This document shows, piece by piece, positions 34,831 to 45,599 of a DNA stretch of 64,000 nt. The stretch is taken from NCBI RefSeq assembly GCF_030704535.1, contig NC_081822.1:35300001-35364000 (forward strand), read 5' to 3'. Numbering within the stretch: position 1 is the stretch's first letter; every line of letters starts with the position of its first letter. The notes under the pieces are model-generated. The model was not told the origin of the DNA. It searched no databases and saw only the letters and a program-made list of their open reading frames with translations. The translations under genes were made by a program, and so were the position numbers. The DNA is from Vitis vinifera. Taxonomy: Eukaryota; Streptophyta; Magnoliopsida; Vitales; Vitaceae.

Positions 34831-34983
34831 GACCTTTAACCAAGTGACTAAGGCTAATCCCTCTCATCAGGAATTAGCACCAAGTTTTTTTTTTTTTCAA
34901 ATAAGAAAATTATGGTGGCTGCCAACCCCACACCCATTTCTACAAAATCAAGATATTAACAAAAAGATATCAATCAACCAATT

Positions 34984-35667
34984 TTGGTGATTGAAAGAGA
35001 ATTTTTTTCTGAAAACCCCAGAGAGATACCAACAAATGCTTTTCATGAAAATTTTCATTATCCCTCTGGTGACCTTTTAAAAACAAGAGATTTTTATGAG
35101 GCAATCCTCGTAGAAACTGGTTCTGTTAAAATTAAGCATAACACTGATAAATACAGTAATTTGGATTTAGCATTTTTCACCTATCATATCTATAAGATTC
35201 TTACTGTTAAGCAATGGGGTGGAAATCCCAATTTCTCAAGGAAGTTCTCTGAACCTTCAAAACCAAGATTTTTCAACTATTGGGATTATCAGAGAGTATG
35301 GTTCAATGCTTTTTTGATCCAAAATAGGGGCTTCCATCATTCATGGATGTTCTATTTTCCATCTAAGCATCAGTTTTCCTCCTTCCCATTTTGGTTTCAC
35401 AATTGGTGGACTTATTTTGGTCCATCCATTAAGATTCTTCCTAAGCCCATCTTGGATGGCTTTAAGCTATTCAACAGTTCTTTTGTTATCCCCAGTGAAC
35501 TTTCAATTTTTCCCTTTTTATTATTCTTTTTTAATAAATATGGTCTTACTTGGGTAGTCCAGTGGGAGTTAATTATCATTACATTTACCTCATATTCCTC
35601 GTATTTTACAACTCAAACTATGTGGAGTCTTAATTGTAATCAAATACACTCTAAGAAGATCCTTTAA
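34984..35667 (+). pseudogene. Last ORF of the plus-strand caulimovirid segment
   Basis: A 227-codon frame rich in Trp and Phe (YWDYQRVWFNAFLIQNRG, HSWMFYFPSKHQF, FGPSIKILPKPILDGFKLF). By position it follows the RNase H tail. I recognise the type as a conserved plant pararetrovirus protein of unknown role, but no catalytic motif is visible. The frame is open but its 5' part is separated by stops at 34800-34980. Confidence 0.55.
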
Positions 35668-35690
35668 TTAAGACACACAAATCGATTTTT

Positions 35691-36313
35691 TAAAGATTTG
35701 GTCTGAAAATAAGGTGTATGTTGATAATATATTTTAATTATTTTGGGGGGTATTTTAAAAAATAATTATATAAAAATGAAAAATAACTGAAAATATAAAA
35801 ATTATTTTAAAGAAAATTTTAAAAATATAAAAATAGATTGAGAATATTCTAAATTTTCAAAGAAGTTTTTTATCTAAATTTAAAAAAAAAAAAAACATAT
35901 TGTTGGAGAACTATTTTTGAAAATAATCCTTAATAGACCTTTAGTTGCACACTATAATTTCCACGTGATTTGTATGATATAGTATGTTATTATAAATAAT
36001 AACACTTTTATTGCTTATAATTTAAATGAAAATAAACTATATATTTTTTTATGAGAAGGGGGTGCATTAAAGTGATTCTTAATACGTAATTACAAATAAG
36101 GCCTCTGAGCACATAAACCGACAATGGTGGGGGAGCTTTTAGTATTGGGAGGCAAAGTTTGCTTTTTTTCACGTGAGGCTGTGAAAAGTGACTGAGGTTT
36201 CGCAGGCTCTTAGGGTACTCAAAGACCCTCTTCAGGGACATTAGTAGTGACTGTGTGCAAGTTGATCCTCAACTCTCTTGTAGCCTCCCAGTTCCCACAA
36301 ACCCTGTCTCAAA
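35691..36313. other. Spacer and probable promoter of the second TIR exon
   Basis: AT-rich up to about 36050, then less biased DNA with CT-rich words just before the ATG at 36314. No gene is seen. The right viral border falls somewhere near 35670-35720 but no duplication marks it. Confidence 0.4.
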
Positions 36314-36812
36314 ATGGCTTCCTCAAGCACCCAAAAACCCTCTTCTTCTTCAGCTCCAACCGAAAAATTCAACTTCGATGTCTTCTTGAGTTTTAGAGGG
36401 GAAGATACCCGCTACAATTTTACGGATCATCTATTCAAACATTTGAAATGGGTGGGCATTAACACTTTCAGAGATGATAAACTTCAAAGAGGAGAGGAGA
36501 TCGCACAAGAACTTTTGGAATCTATCGAAAAATCAAGATTTTCCATAATTGTTTTCTCAAAAACTATGCTCATTCCAAATGGTGTTTGGATGAGCTAGCA
36601 AAGATCATGGAGTGCAGAAAAGAAATGGATCAAATAGTCTTGCCAGTTTTCGACCATGTGGATCCTTCTGATGTGCGGAAACAAAAAGGCAGTTTTGGAG
36701 AAGCATTTGCGAATCATAAAATAAATGCAGACGAGGAGAAGGTGCAAAGGTGGAAGGCTGCGATGGCTGAAGCAGGCTCTCTAAGTGGTTAGCATATGAT
36801 CAAGGATCATGA
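36314..36812 (+). pseudogene. TNL exon 1 (TIR), frameshift and nonsense
   Basis: MASSSTQKPSSSSAPTEK leads into FDVFLSFRGEDTRYNFTDHL. Compared with the intact TIR exon, one T is missing at about 36565 (AAAACTATGCTC against AAAACTTATGCTC), which shifts the frame just before WCLDEL. The frame continues as CLDELAKIMECRKEM, and a TAG at 36790-36792 replaces the usual Trp of LSGW. The GT donor at 36813-36814 is intact. Confidence 0.88.
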
Positions 36813-38261
36813 GTAATTTCAACTTCCTTTGAACTTTTGATTTTAGTTATAATTAAGTATATGTATGAATTTTTAATTCTTAAATTAGCTACTTGTAACC
36901 ATTGATTTTAAGTTTTGGAAAAAAAAGTTAAAAAGAAAATTTTAGTAACACTGAATATAGAAATTAGTATGACATAAAAAATATAGGATCCTATTGATAA
37001 TCATGCTCTTGCAAGAGCCTCATGGATCTTATATTAACTATATATAAAAATTCTTGTACATTTCCCTCGACCGTCTAGCTAGGTCCGATCTCTTATGCCA
37101 TAGTTAGGTCGACTCTCATTTCCATAGCTAGGTCAGAATTTTCCTAATTTTATATACGATTTCTTTGAAAAGTTGTCTATTGCCAAATTTGTTTAGTTCA
37201 ATTGATTCTTCGAATATCAAGTTATTTGATTTTGTGCTATGATGAAACTCGCATTCTTTATTGATGCATTTTCTAATATCCTAAAATGCAGTGACAATTA
37301 GCTAATGCTAAGCTCAACACTTGTCGCTTTCTTTGTATAAATGGATTAACATATTGGTTTTCTAGCTAACCAAAGTTGGGCATCCTATATTAAAATCTGC
37401 TGCTCCCTTTTTCTTTTCTTTCTTTCTATTTATAATTTTATTTTCATTGTTTGTAGTAATGAATGAAGTTATTAATAAATCTAGTCTCACATCTGTCTTG
37501 TATTTCTCCAATGGAAACACCTTTTCTTAACATGCATTTTTACCTTTTAAAGTATTCTTTTGCAATATTTTTTTCTGTTTGAGTATCATTGTCAATTTTT
37601 GTCGACAATTGGACAATAGAAATTTTCCTCATAACTATACTCTATTCCTTTAGGAAAAAATTGGGATATGACCAATTTCGTTTATATAACAAGTGGAAAG
37701 TGGATAAAACGTGGAGACCAATAGACATGAAGGCGAATCATGAGCAACTTGTTAGTTTATGAAATAAACGATTAAATAGTCACATGGTCACATATAATAG
37801 TGACAAGTGTTACAATTATCAAATACTCTACTAGATTGGGAAGCTTGAATGGGAATTGGTATCTTAGACTTGGCAAAACAGTAGTTGTCTCCACCTGTGT
37901 AATAAGATTGGAATTATTATCATAAAAAGGTAGTTGTGTTTGAGAGAGGTTGACTTTAGTAAGAACCTTCCAAACAATTGTGCAGCAAGCTAACACAAAT
38001 CATTTATTATTTCACTTTTTTATTTTTACTTTTCACTTTTTTCCTTTCCCATGCATACTCAATGGATATGACATTAATGAAATGCTACTTATATTTGCAA
38101 ATTTAGTAAATATGCTTTGATCCATTTGCATTAAGTTCTATTATATACCTCTAATTTAGTTGCATAGATAAAATTAAAAATATGAAATTTACTTCATATT
38201 TATTATTTGTTGCAACGTATTATAGCTCACATCATGTTTCATTGTGTTTTATATTTGGTAG

Positions 38262-39348
38262 GTACGAGTCAAGGCCTATTGAGGAAATTATTAACCACAT
38301 CCTCAAAAGATTGAATCCTAAGTTTTTGCCTATTAAGGAGCACATGGTTGGAATGTATGTTCACTTGGAAGAACTAAAATCATTGTTAAAAATGCAGTTG
38401 GATGATGTTCGCATGGTTGGGATCTATGGAATTGGTGGAATTGGCAAAACTACTATTGCCAAGATGGTTTATAATGACATCCTATGTCAATTCAATGGTG
38501 CTAGCTTTCTTGAAGGTGTCAAAAATAGATCCAAATGTTACAATGATCAACTTCAATTACTGCAAGAACTTCTTCATGGCATTATGGAGGGTGGACATTT
38601 AAAATTAGAAAGTATTAATGATGGAATGAATATGATCAAGGGCAGACTTGGCTCAAAAAAGGTTCTTGTTGTTTTTGATGATGTCGATGATTTGGACCAA
38701 GTACGAGGAATAGTTGCAAACTATAAATGGTTTGGTGGAGGAAGCAGAATCATCATAACTACCAGAGACAAACATTTGCTAGATCAATATGAGGTGCATG
38801 CATCATATGAGGCTAAGGTGTTATGTTATGAAGATGCTATTGAACTCTTTAGTTGGCATGCCTTCAAAGTACAAAACATACGTGAAGATTATGTAGAGAT
38901 GTCAAATAGTATGATAAAATATGCGCAAGGCCTTCCTTTAGCCCTTGAAGTTTTGGGCTCTTCTCTTTATAACAAGACAAAAGATGAATGGAAAAGTGCA
39001 ATAGAGAAATTGAAAAAAAACCCTAACAAGAAAATTAATGATGTGCTTAAAATAAGCCTTGATGGGCTTGATCGTACTCAAAGGGAGATTTTCCTTCATA
39101 TCGCATGCTTTTTCAAGGGAGAAGCTAAAGATTTTATATTGAGAATATTAGATGATCATGCAGAATATGACATAGGAGTTCTTTGTGATAGATGCCTAAT
39201 AACTATTTCCTACAACAAGGTAGAAATGCATGACTTGATACAACAAATGGGTTGGACAATTGATCGTGAAAAACATCTTAAAGACCCAAGCAAATGGATC
39301 AGATTGTGGGATCCAGATGATATTTCTAAAGCATTTTCTGCACAAGAG
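38262..39348 (+). CDS. TNL exon 2: NB-ARC domain
   Basis: Begins YESRPIEEIINHIL after an AG acceptor at 38260-38261. All nucleotide-binding landmarks are present: P-loop GIYGIGGIGKTT, kinase-2 KVLVVFDDVDD, RNBS-B GSRIIITTRD, GLPLA (QGLPLALEVLGS) and MHD (VEMHDLIQQMG). The exon is open throughout and ends in GAG before GT at 39349. The MHD box is intact, as in an auto-inhibited receptor. Confidence 0.93.
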
Positions 39349-39505
39349 GTAAGAATTAATTAAATGCTAGAATTTAGTTAAGCTTTAGTTGAAGATATAA
39401 ACTTCAATAATATCATGCTTTTTTGTCTAAAAAATCATGTCTGTTTGACTTTAGTTAGGATTTACATATTTTGTGCTTTTCTTATTCTTTGATTTTATTT
39501 TTCAG

Positions 39506-39817
39506 GGAATGGAACAAGTTGAAGTCATATCATATGACTTGTCTCGATCAAAAGAAATGCAGGTGAATAAAAAGGTTTATGAAAATATGAAGGAACTAAG
39601 ATTTCTCAAACTCCATTGGGGGGATCATCATGGTTTTACGACGAAGAAATATAAAGTGTTCCTTCCCAAAGACTTTGAGTTTCCTTCTCAAAAGTTAAGA
39701 TATCTTTATTGGGATGGATACCCTTTGCAAACCTTGCCATCAAAGTTTAATGGAGAGAATCTTGTTGAGCTCCACATGAAAAATAGCACCATAAAACAAC
39801 TTTGGAATGGGCGTAAG
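39506..39817 (+). CDS. TNL exon 3: first LRR/linker exon
   Basis: 104 codons in phase 0 on both sides: GMEQVEVISYDLSRSKEM, FLKLHWGD, LRYLYWDGYPLQTLPSKF, NLVELHMKNSTIKQLWNGRK. This is the standard short exon between NB-ARC and the main LRR block of TNL genes. Confidence 0.92.
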
Positions 39818-39910
39818 GTACCATTGTAATTTAGTTATATATATTTGCTTTCTATTGATTTTAAAATTCATGAAAATTTATTTATTAATCAAAACTTCCT
39901 TTTGTTACAG

Positions 39911-41011
39911 ATTCTAGGAAATTTAAAGATCATTGACTTAAGTAGATCACGATTGCTCACCAAAATGCCAGAATTATCAAGCATGCCAAATCTTGAGGAG
40001 CTTAACCTCGTGTGTTGTGAAAGGTTGAAGAAATTTCCTGAGATCCGTGAAAATATGGGACGTTTGGAGAGAGTTCATTTAGATTGCAGTGGAATTCAGG
40101 AAATACCGAGCAGTATTGAGTACTTGCCAGCTCTTGAATTTCTTACACTTCATTATTGCAGAAATTTTGACAAATTTCCGGATAATTTTGGGAATTTGAG
40201 ACATCTAAGGGTCATCAATGCAAACAGGACTGATATTAAAGAACTTCCTGAGATCCATAATATGGGAAGTCTAACGAAACTTTTTCTAATCGAGACTGCT
40301 ATTAAAGAATTACCACGCTCAATAGGTCATCTCACCGAACTTGAGGAGTTAAATCTAGAAAATTGCAAAAATTTGAGGAGTCTTCCTAATAGCATTTGTG
40401 GGTTGAAATCACTTGGAGTCCTCAATCTCAATGGCTGTTCAAATCTGGTGGCTTTTCCAGAAATCATGGAGGATATGGAAGACTTAAGAGAACTTCTTTT
40501 AAGTAAAACGCCTATAACAGAGCTGCCACCATCAATTGAACATCTAAAAGGTCTTGAACACTTGGAATTGAAGAATTGTGAGAACCTTGTGACTCTTCCA
40601 GATAGCATTGGTAATTTGACACATCTTCGTAGTCTTTGTGTTCGTAACTGTTCGAAGCTCCACAATTTGCCCGACAATCTGAGAAGCTTGCAATGGTGCT
40701 TAAGAAGACTGGATCTAGCTGGTTGCAATCTGATGAAAGGAGCAATTCCTAGTGATTTATGGTGCCTATCCTTACTGAGATTTTTAGATGTGAGCGAAAT
40801 CCCTATTCCTTGCATACCTACTAACATAATCCAACTCTCTAACCTGAGAACGCTTAGGATGAATCACTGCCAGATGCTTGAAGAAATTCCAGAGCTTCCA
40901 TCAAGGCTAGAAATCTTAGAAGCACAAGGTTGTCCACATCTGGGAACTTTATCAACTCCTTCGAGCCCACTCTGGTCTTATCTCCTCAACCTCTTCAAAT
41001 CACGTACTCAG
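39911..41011 (+). CDS. TNL exon 4: main LRR block
   Basis: 367 codons, phase 0, with leucine-rich repeats of 23-24 residues such as LKIIDLSRSRLLTKMPELSS, LEELNLENCKNLRSLPNSIC and LEHLELKNCENLVTLPDSIG. The tail RLEILEAQGCPHLGTLSTPS is typical of TNLs. The repeats set recognition specificity. The orphan tails in the duplicated module (231-648, 18031-18720, 63741-64000) resemble the end of this exon plus exon 5. Confidence 0.92.
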
Positions 41012-41093
41012 GTATGAATTCTATATATGGCCTTTAATTTTTAATTTTTATTTTTAAATCGAGGCATAAGATTTACATGCTACTTTTATGCAG

Positions 41094-41703
41094 AGTTGTG
41101 AATACGAAATAGACTCAGACTCCTTATGGTACTTCCATGTACCTAAAGTTGTTATTCCAGGAAGTGGTGGAATACCAAAGTGGATAAGTCATCCGAGTAT
41201 GGGACGCCAAGCAATAATAGAGCTCCCAAAGAATCGGTATGAAGATAACAATTTCTTGGGATTTGCTGTTTTCTTCCATCATGTTCCACTTGATGATTTT
41301 TGGTCGCATTGGCATAGGCGTTTTCTACAATTTGAATTGAGGATATCCCATGATGATCAATCTGAACGGGTAATTAAAATAATGAGTTGTTTCCATTTTG
41401 AAACATGCCGTAGTAGTAGTTCATCATCTGAGGGTATATGCCTCGACAATGTTAGCACATCGGATCCACCATTGTGCGTGACCTATCTCCCTAAGTTTGC
41501 CATTCCAAGTGAGCATCGATACGCTAAGCGTAGTCAACGTGATACTATCCCAGTCGTTGAAGTGGAAATTTGTGGGATACATCTTATATACTCCAAAAAT
41601 GATCACCAACAGAATCAGAGCCATTGGCGTGAAGCCATGATAAAAGATCAAGACATCTCCTGTGATTTCCAAGCTTCTCCCTACAGGTCCTTTCGGATGA
41701 AAG
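41094..41703 (+). CDS. TNL exon 5: post-LRR C-JID domain
   Basis: Begins SCEYEIDSDSLWYFHVPKVV and contains IPGSGGIPKWISHPSMG, NFLGFAVFFHHVPL and VEVEICGIHLIYSKND. These are the landmarks of the C-terminal jelly-roll/Ig-like domain that contacts effector ligands in structurally studied TNLs. The exon ends with one base of a split codon before GTACGT at 41704. Read-through would add about 57 residues ending at 41874-41876. Confidence 0.88.
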
Positions 41704-43382
41704 GTACGTATTCTCTCATTTTTATTTCCTGGAGGTTCAAATATTTAATACAATTAGTGAAAAACAAACTAGCAATATGGTATTTTATATGGTCAAGTCA
41801 TTTAAATGGGCTGAGTGTTTTTTTCTTAATTATAATTATTTGTTCTTTATTATCCAAAAATTTGAGGGAATTTTGACACCAGCACACTTCGATCTACCTG
41901 AAAGCTGAAACTCCATTTTTTTTTCTTTTTAAAGTGTCTTGCATTTTAAAAATATCTTAGGACTTATTCCTTATTTTCAGAATGAATTATTTAATGTAGA
42001 AGAAAAATGCAATATTTAGAGTATGTTGTATGGAGTTTTCAAAAATAGAGAATAATTTTTAAAAATTCATAATACCGTTAAAAACTGTTTGGTTATTGCT
42101 ATTTATTTCTAGTTTTTAAAAGTAAAGTGGAATAGAAAACAATTTTTAGAAAAGAAGTAAAAGTTTTCATCGGCTTTTGAAAATAATATATAAACACATA
42201 TTATATTATTTCTCTTCTACATAGAATTATTATTTTTTATTTTTTTTCACTAGACAAATTAACTACTTCAAACTAAATAAGACTTAATGTATTTTATTTG
42301 TTAACAAGTTTATTAATTTTTAAAAATAATTTAAAACTTAAATTTATAAATATAATAAAATATCCTTTTTTATAACATATAATAAAATAGTATATTTTCT
42401 ATTACAAATATAATTTATGATTTTATTATAAATTACTATTTATGTTTTACTAAAAATCTATATTTTAAATTTATTTGTAATTACAAAATTATTTTCATTT
42501 TCAACAAGAATTCAATTAAAATTATTTAATTAATATTATATAAATTGAATTTAAAATATTTTTACAAAATCAAGTTACATCTTCTCTCTGTTTTTTATTC
42601 ACTAGAACTAGTGAAAAAAAATTATCTAGACAAGTTTCAATATTGTTACATGGCTAAGAGAATATGGAGCTGAAATGTAGAACTAGATATGGTCAAGGCA
42701 TTTAAATCATCTCGTATATTCGTATTTTTTAAAATTATAAGTATGCAATTTAGAAGGCAAAATTGGAATGTGTGTATATCATCACAGAAAATTATGGCAA
42801 TTGATTTTGTAGGCTAAAATTTTATTTGAATTATTTTTATTTTTATAATATGATTCTTAAATTGCTTAATTACGTTATAAGTCAAATTGGGTGAAGCATG
42901 AATTTAACTACTTATTTTGCTCTCACAGTATTAAATAGATTTTATGAAATATTTATTTTATTTTTAATTTTATTTAATATTTGTAAACTTAGGTTTTTTT
43001 AATCCTAATATATATTATAAAATAAATTTTGAAAAATGATTCTTTTTGTATTTCTTTTTTAGTTGATATTTTAGTAAATACTTTTACTGAAAGAATATCT
43101 TCAATTTTATTTTGAGATTTATTAAATATTTAGATTTTTAAATTTAATGAAGCAGTTACAATTTTCTTTTTGATAAAATTTAGTTTCATTTAAATAATTT
43201 GTATTTTATTATAAAATATGTATAAAAAATTATATTATAAAATAAAATATTAAAAACAAATATCTCAAAGTCTTAAAATATGTTTGTTGATTATTGACAT
43301 TGGTGATAACCTGTAAACCAAAATTTCAAAATTCTAAAATAATTTCCTCCTCCTCCTCCTACCGACTCAATTACTCTTCTAG
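41704..43382 (+). other. TNL intron 5
   Basis: AT-rich, 1,679 bp, GTACGT donor and TTCTAG acceptor. No gene is seen inside. Part of it (about 42780-43300) is duplicated, diverged, at 44790-45420. Confidence 0.65.
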
Positions 43383-43507
43383 AAATCCCCAAGTGGATCA
43401 ACGCGTGGAGGTCTAGTGAAAGCGACAGCTCTAATACAGAAGGCTCAGAATCAGAGAACTCTGATTACTATTCTGCTGACGAGGGGGACCCCACTGTTGA
43501 CTGTTGA
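43383..43507 (+). CDS. TNL exon 6: short acidic C-terminal tail
   Basis: After the AG at 43381-43382, two bases complete the split Glu codon. The frame then reads IPKWINAWRSSESDSSNTEG and continues with Ser/Glu/Asp-rich sequence to DPTVDC and TGA (43505-43507). Splice phase fits exon 5 exactly. The frame is short but its composition differs sharply from the AT-rich surroundings, which supports coding. Confidence 0.7.
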
Positions 43508-44096
43508 CTGCTGAGGAGGAACCGACCACTCAAATGCTTGATACGCATCCAAATGTTCTCATATCAATTCTTGGTGAGTTGTGTACTTCCTTTGTTTCTT
43601 TTCCTTAAATTGATTTCAAGTTGTCTTACCACAATACTTTAATTTCTAACATTTTGGAAACATATCATCATAACTCTAGAAGTGTTTTGGGTTTGGGTAT
43701 TAGTGGTGTTTGTAACAAGTTTTTGAAGTTTGATAGATGTTGGGTGGTTGTTGCTGTTTATGCTTTCTAATTGGCCTTGGATAAATGTGGTTTCTTCTTT
43801 TGCTCTACTTGTTACAAATGAAAATAAAATTGACAAATTCATGACAATGGTGACAAAAACTGACTCTTGACAAGATTTGGCTTTTTCTTTCCCACATGCT
43901 ATTGTGATTTATCTTTATTTATATTCCTATTTTCATTCTCAGGAACAATGATTTTAAAAAGCACTTTTAATCTAAAAAGCGTTTTTAAAAAAAATATTAA
44001 ATATTTGATAAAATTTAGGAAACACTTTTAAAATTTTGAAAAACTTATAGTATTAAAAAATCGGTTGTAGTGTTTTTTGGATAAATACCTAGAACA

Positions 44097-44205
44097 TGTT
44101 GGATAATAATTTTAAAAAACATTTTTAATATTTATAATACTTGAAAAATGTTATTATTCAAGTGTTAAAAATGTTATAAACATTTTTTAGAATTATTGTC
44201 AAACA
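44097..44205. repeat. MITE-like dispersed repeat, copy 3
   Basis: Left end GTTGGATAATAATTTTAAAA and right end TTTTTTAGAATTATTGTCAA are inverted repeats around ATACTTG and AAGTGTTAAAAATGTTATAA. It is related to units near 8531, 25036 and 58739. Confidence 0.5.
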
Positions 44206-44687
44206 TACTCTTAATAGTTGATCTTCCTAAAAACACTTCTTAAGTAACACTTCTACTAAAAACACTTTAAGTAGAAACATTCTCAAGCGCACTCTTATTC
44301 TCATATACTAAACATGTCTGTCGTTCGAGTATATGTTGTATCTTCTAACAGTAGAACGAAATGGATCATAATAATTGTTTTTGGGATGTGTTCTTTTGGC
44401 TCAATACGATAGAGTTGTTACAATGGTTATTTAATGTATTACTTTAGAATTACTGTCAAACGTCCTCTTAATAATTGATCCTCCTAAAAACACTTCTACT
44501 AAAAACATTTTAAGTAGAAATACTCTCAAACGCACTCTTATTCTCATATACTAAACATGTCCGCCCTTCAAGTATATGTTGTCTCTTCTAACATTAGAGC
44601 GAAATGGATCACAATAATTGTTTTTGGGATGTGTTCTTTTGGCTCAATATGATAGAGTTGTTACAATGGTTATTTAATGTATTACTT
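44188..44687. repeat. Tandem duplication of about 250 bp (two units)
   Basis: Unit 1 (about 44188-44444) and unit 2 (about 44445-44687) share CACTCTTATTCTCATATACT, GTATATGTTGT, GTTTTTGGGATGTGTTCTTT and GTTACAATGGTTATTTAATG in the same order. A few substitutions and a short indel near the start separate them. Confidence 0.85.
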
Positions 44688-44816
44688 CTTAAGAAAATTG
44701 TTCATTGTTTGGTAGATTTTTATTAAATATTATACCGTCATTTTAATGGATTCCAAGATAATCTATAGCTCATTTTTCTCTGGTTATTGATTTTGTTGGG
44801 CAAAATTTCATTTAAT

Positions 44817-44939
44817 TTTTTTATATTTATGATATGTTTCTTAAATTACTTAAGTATGTTAAAGAGTCAAATTAGGTGTTTTTATATTTATGATATGTTT
44901 CTTAAATTACTTAATTATATTAAAGACTCCAATTAGGTG
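44817..44939. repeat. Tandem duplication of about 61 bp
   Basis: Two units (about 44817-44878 and 44879-44939) with TATTTATGATATGTTTCTTA and AATTAGGTG. The related block in TNL intron 5 (about 42830-42896) has only one unit, so this is a later duplication. Confidence 0.8.
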
Positions 44940-45599
44940 AAGCATGAATTTTAGTACTTGTTTTGCTCTCATGTGGTAAATTTGTTAAGATAATCAAGAA
45001 AGTGCATCAAGTATTTTCTTTTAAAACATAAGATGAGAATTTTGAATTAGAACTCTCAATTTAAGTTATGGGTTGTGATAAGCATAAATACTAAATAGAT
45101 ACTAAATATGTTTCATAAAATATTTATTTATTTTAGTTTTAATCTTATTTCATGTTTATAAAATTAATTTTATTTAAACCCTTATACATATTATAAAATA
45201 AATTCTATTTGTTTGTAATTTTGTAGTTGATATTTTAATAAATATTTTTAGTGGTGGGATGGCTTTTATTTGATTTTAAGATTCATTAAATATTTAGATT
45301 TTTAAATTTGATTAAGTAGTTAATAAGTTGCAAATAACTACATAATTATTTAAAGTATATTTTATTTAAAAAAAATTATAAAAATGAATTTTATTTTAAT
45401 ATTTTATATGTTTATTAAATATTTTTGTTTAGAGATGGTTGCTTTCATTATCATGTTATCATGTTAGGGATAAATTTGAAATAAAAATTTATGAACTTAG
45501 TTATTTAAACAATTTAAAACTTTACTAATAAAATTATTGGATTTTTTTTATCTAACATAAATTTCTAGCTACATAACTTATATACTTCTCATTGTATGT

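Larger units (their letters stand above)
25649..35690. mobile_element. Endogenous caulimovirid locus, two segments head to head
   Basis: Two decayed pararetrovirus segments diverge from a junction at about 32131-32144. The minus-strand segment runs from a Met-tRNA primer site at 32109-32122 through movement protein, protease, RT, RNase H and a last ORF to a second primer site at 25876-25889. The plus-strand segment runs from coat protein through protease to an RNase H tail and a last ORF. Integrase is absent, LTRs are not seen and a 30K-type movement protein is present, which excludes an LTR retrotransposon. The left border abuts a TA microsatellite (about 25649-25667). Florendovirus (Caulimoviridae) is the most likely genus. 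All genes have stops or frameshifts; right end approximate. Confidence 0.85.
36314..43507 (+). pseudogene. TNL resistance gene, six exons, broken in its TIR exon
   Basis: Exons: 36314-36812 TIR, 38262-39348 NB-ARC, 39506-39817 and 39911-41011 LRR, 41094-41703 C-JID, 43383-43507 acidic tail. All introns are GT...AG and all phases agree. From exon 2 on, the frame is fully open. The TIR exon has a 1-nt deletion and a nonsense codon, so the gene as drawn is a pseudogene. It would be usable only if exon 2 is joined to the intact TIR exon at 22365-22855, whose phase is the same. The product would be a cytoplasmic/nuclear immune receptor that senses pathogen effectors and signals through TIR NADase activity. 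Confidence 0.8.
43508..45599. other. AT-rich DNA downstream of the TNL, with internal duplications
   Basis: No protein-coding content is recognised. Duplicated stretches and a MITE-like unit are listed separately. Confidence 0.45.

Noticed and set aside
25649..35690. Ty3/Gypsy retrotransposon at the viral locus
   Set aside because: RT, protease and zinc knuckle would fit, but there is no integrase and no LTR pair. A 30K-type movement protein is linked to the RT, which points to Caulimoviridae.
40327..40827. 166-codon minus-strand frame
   Set aside because: Shadow of the TNL LRR exon on the opposite strand; no independent evidence.
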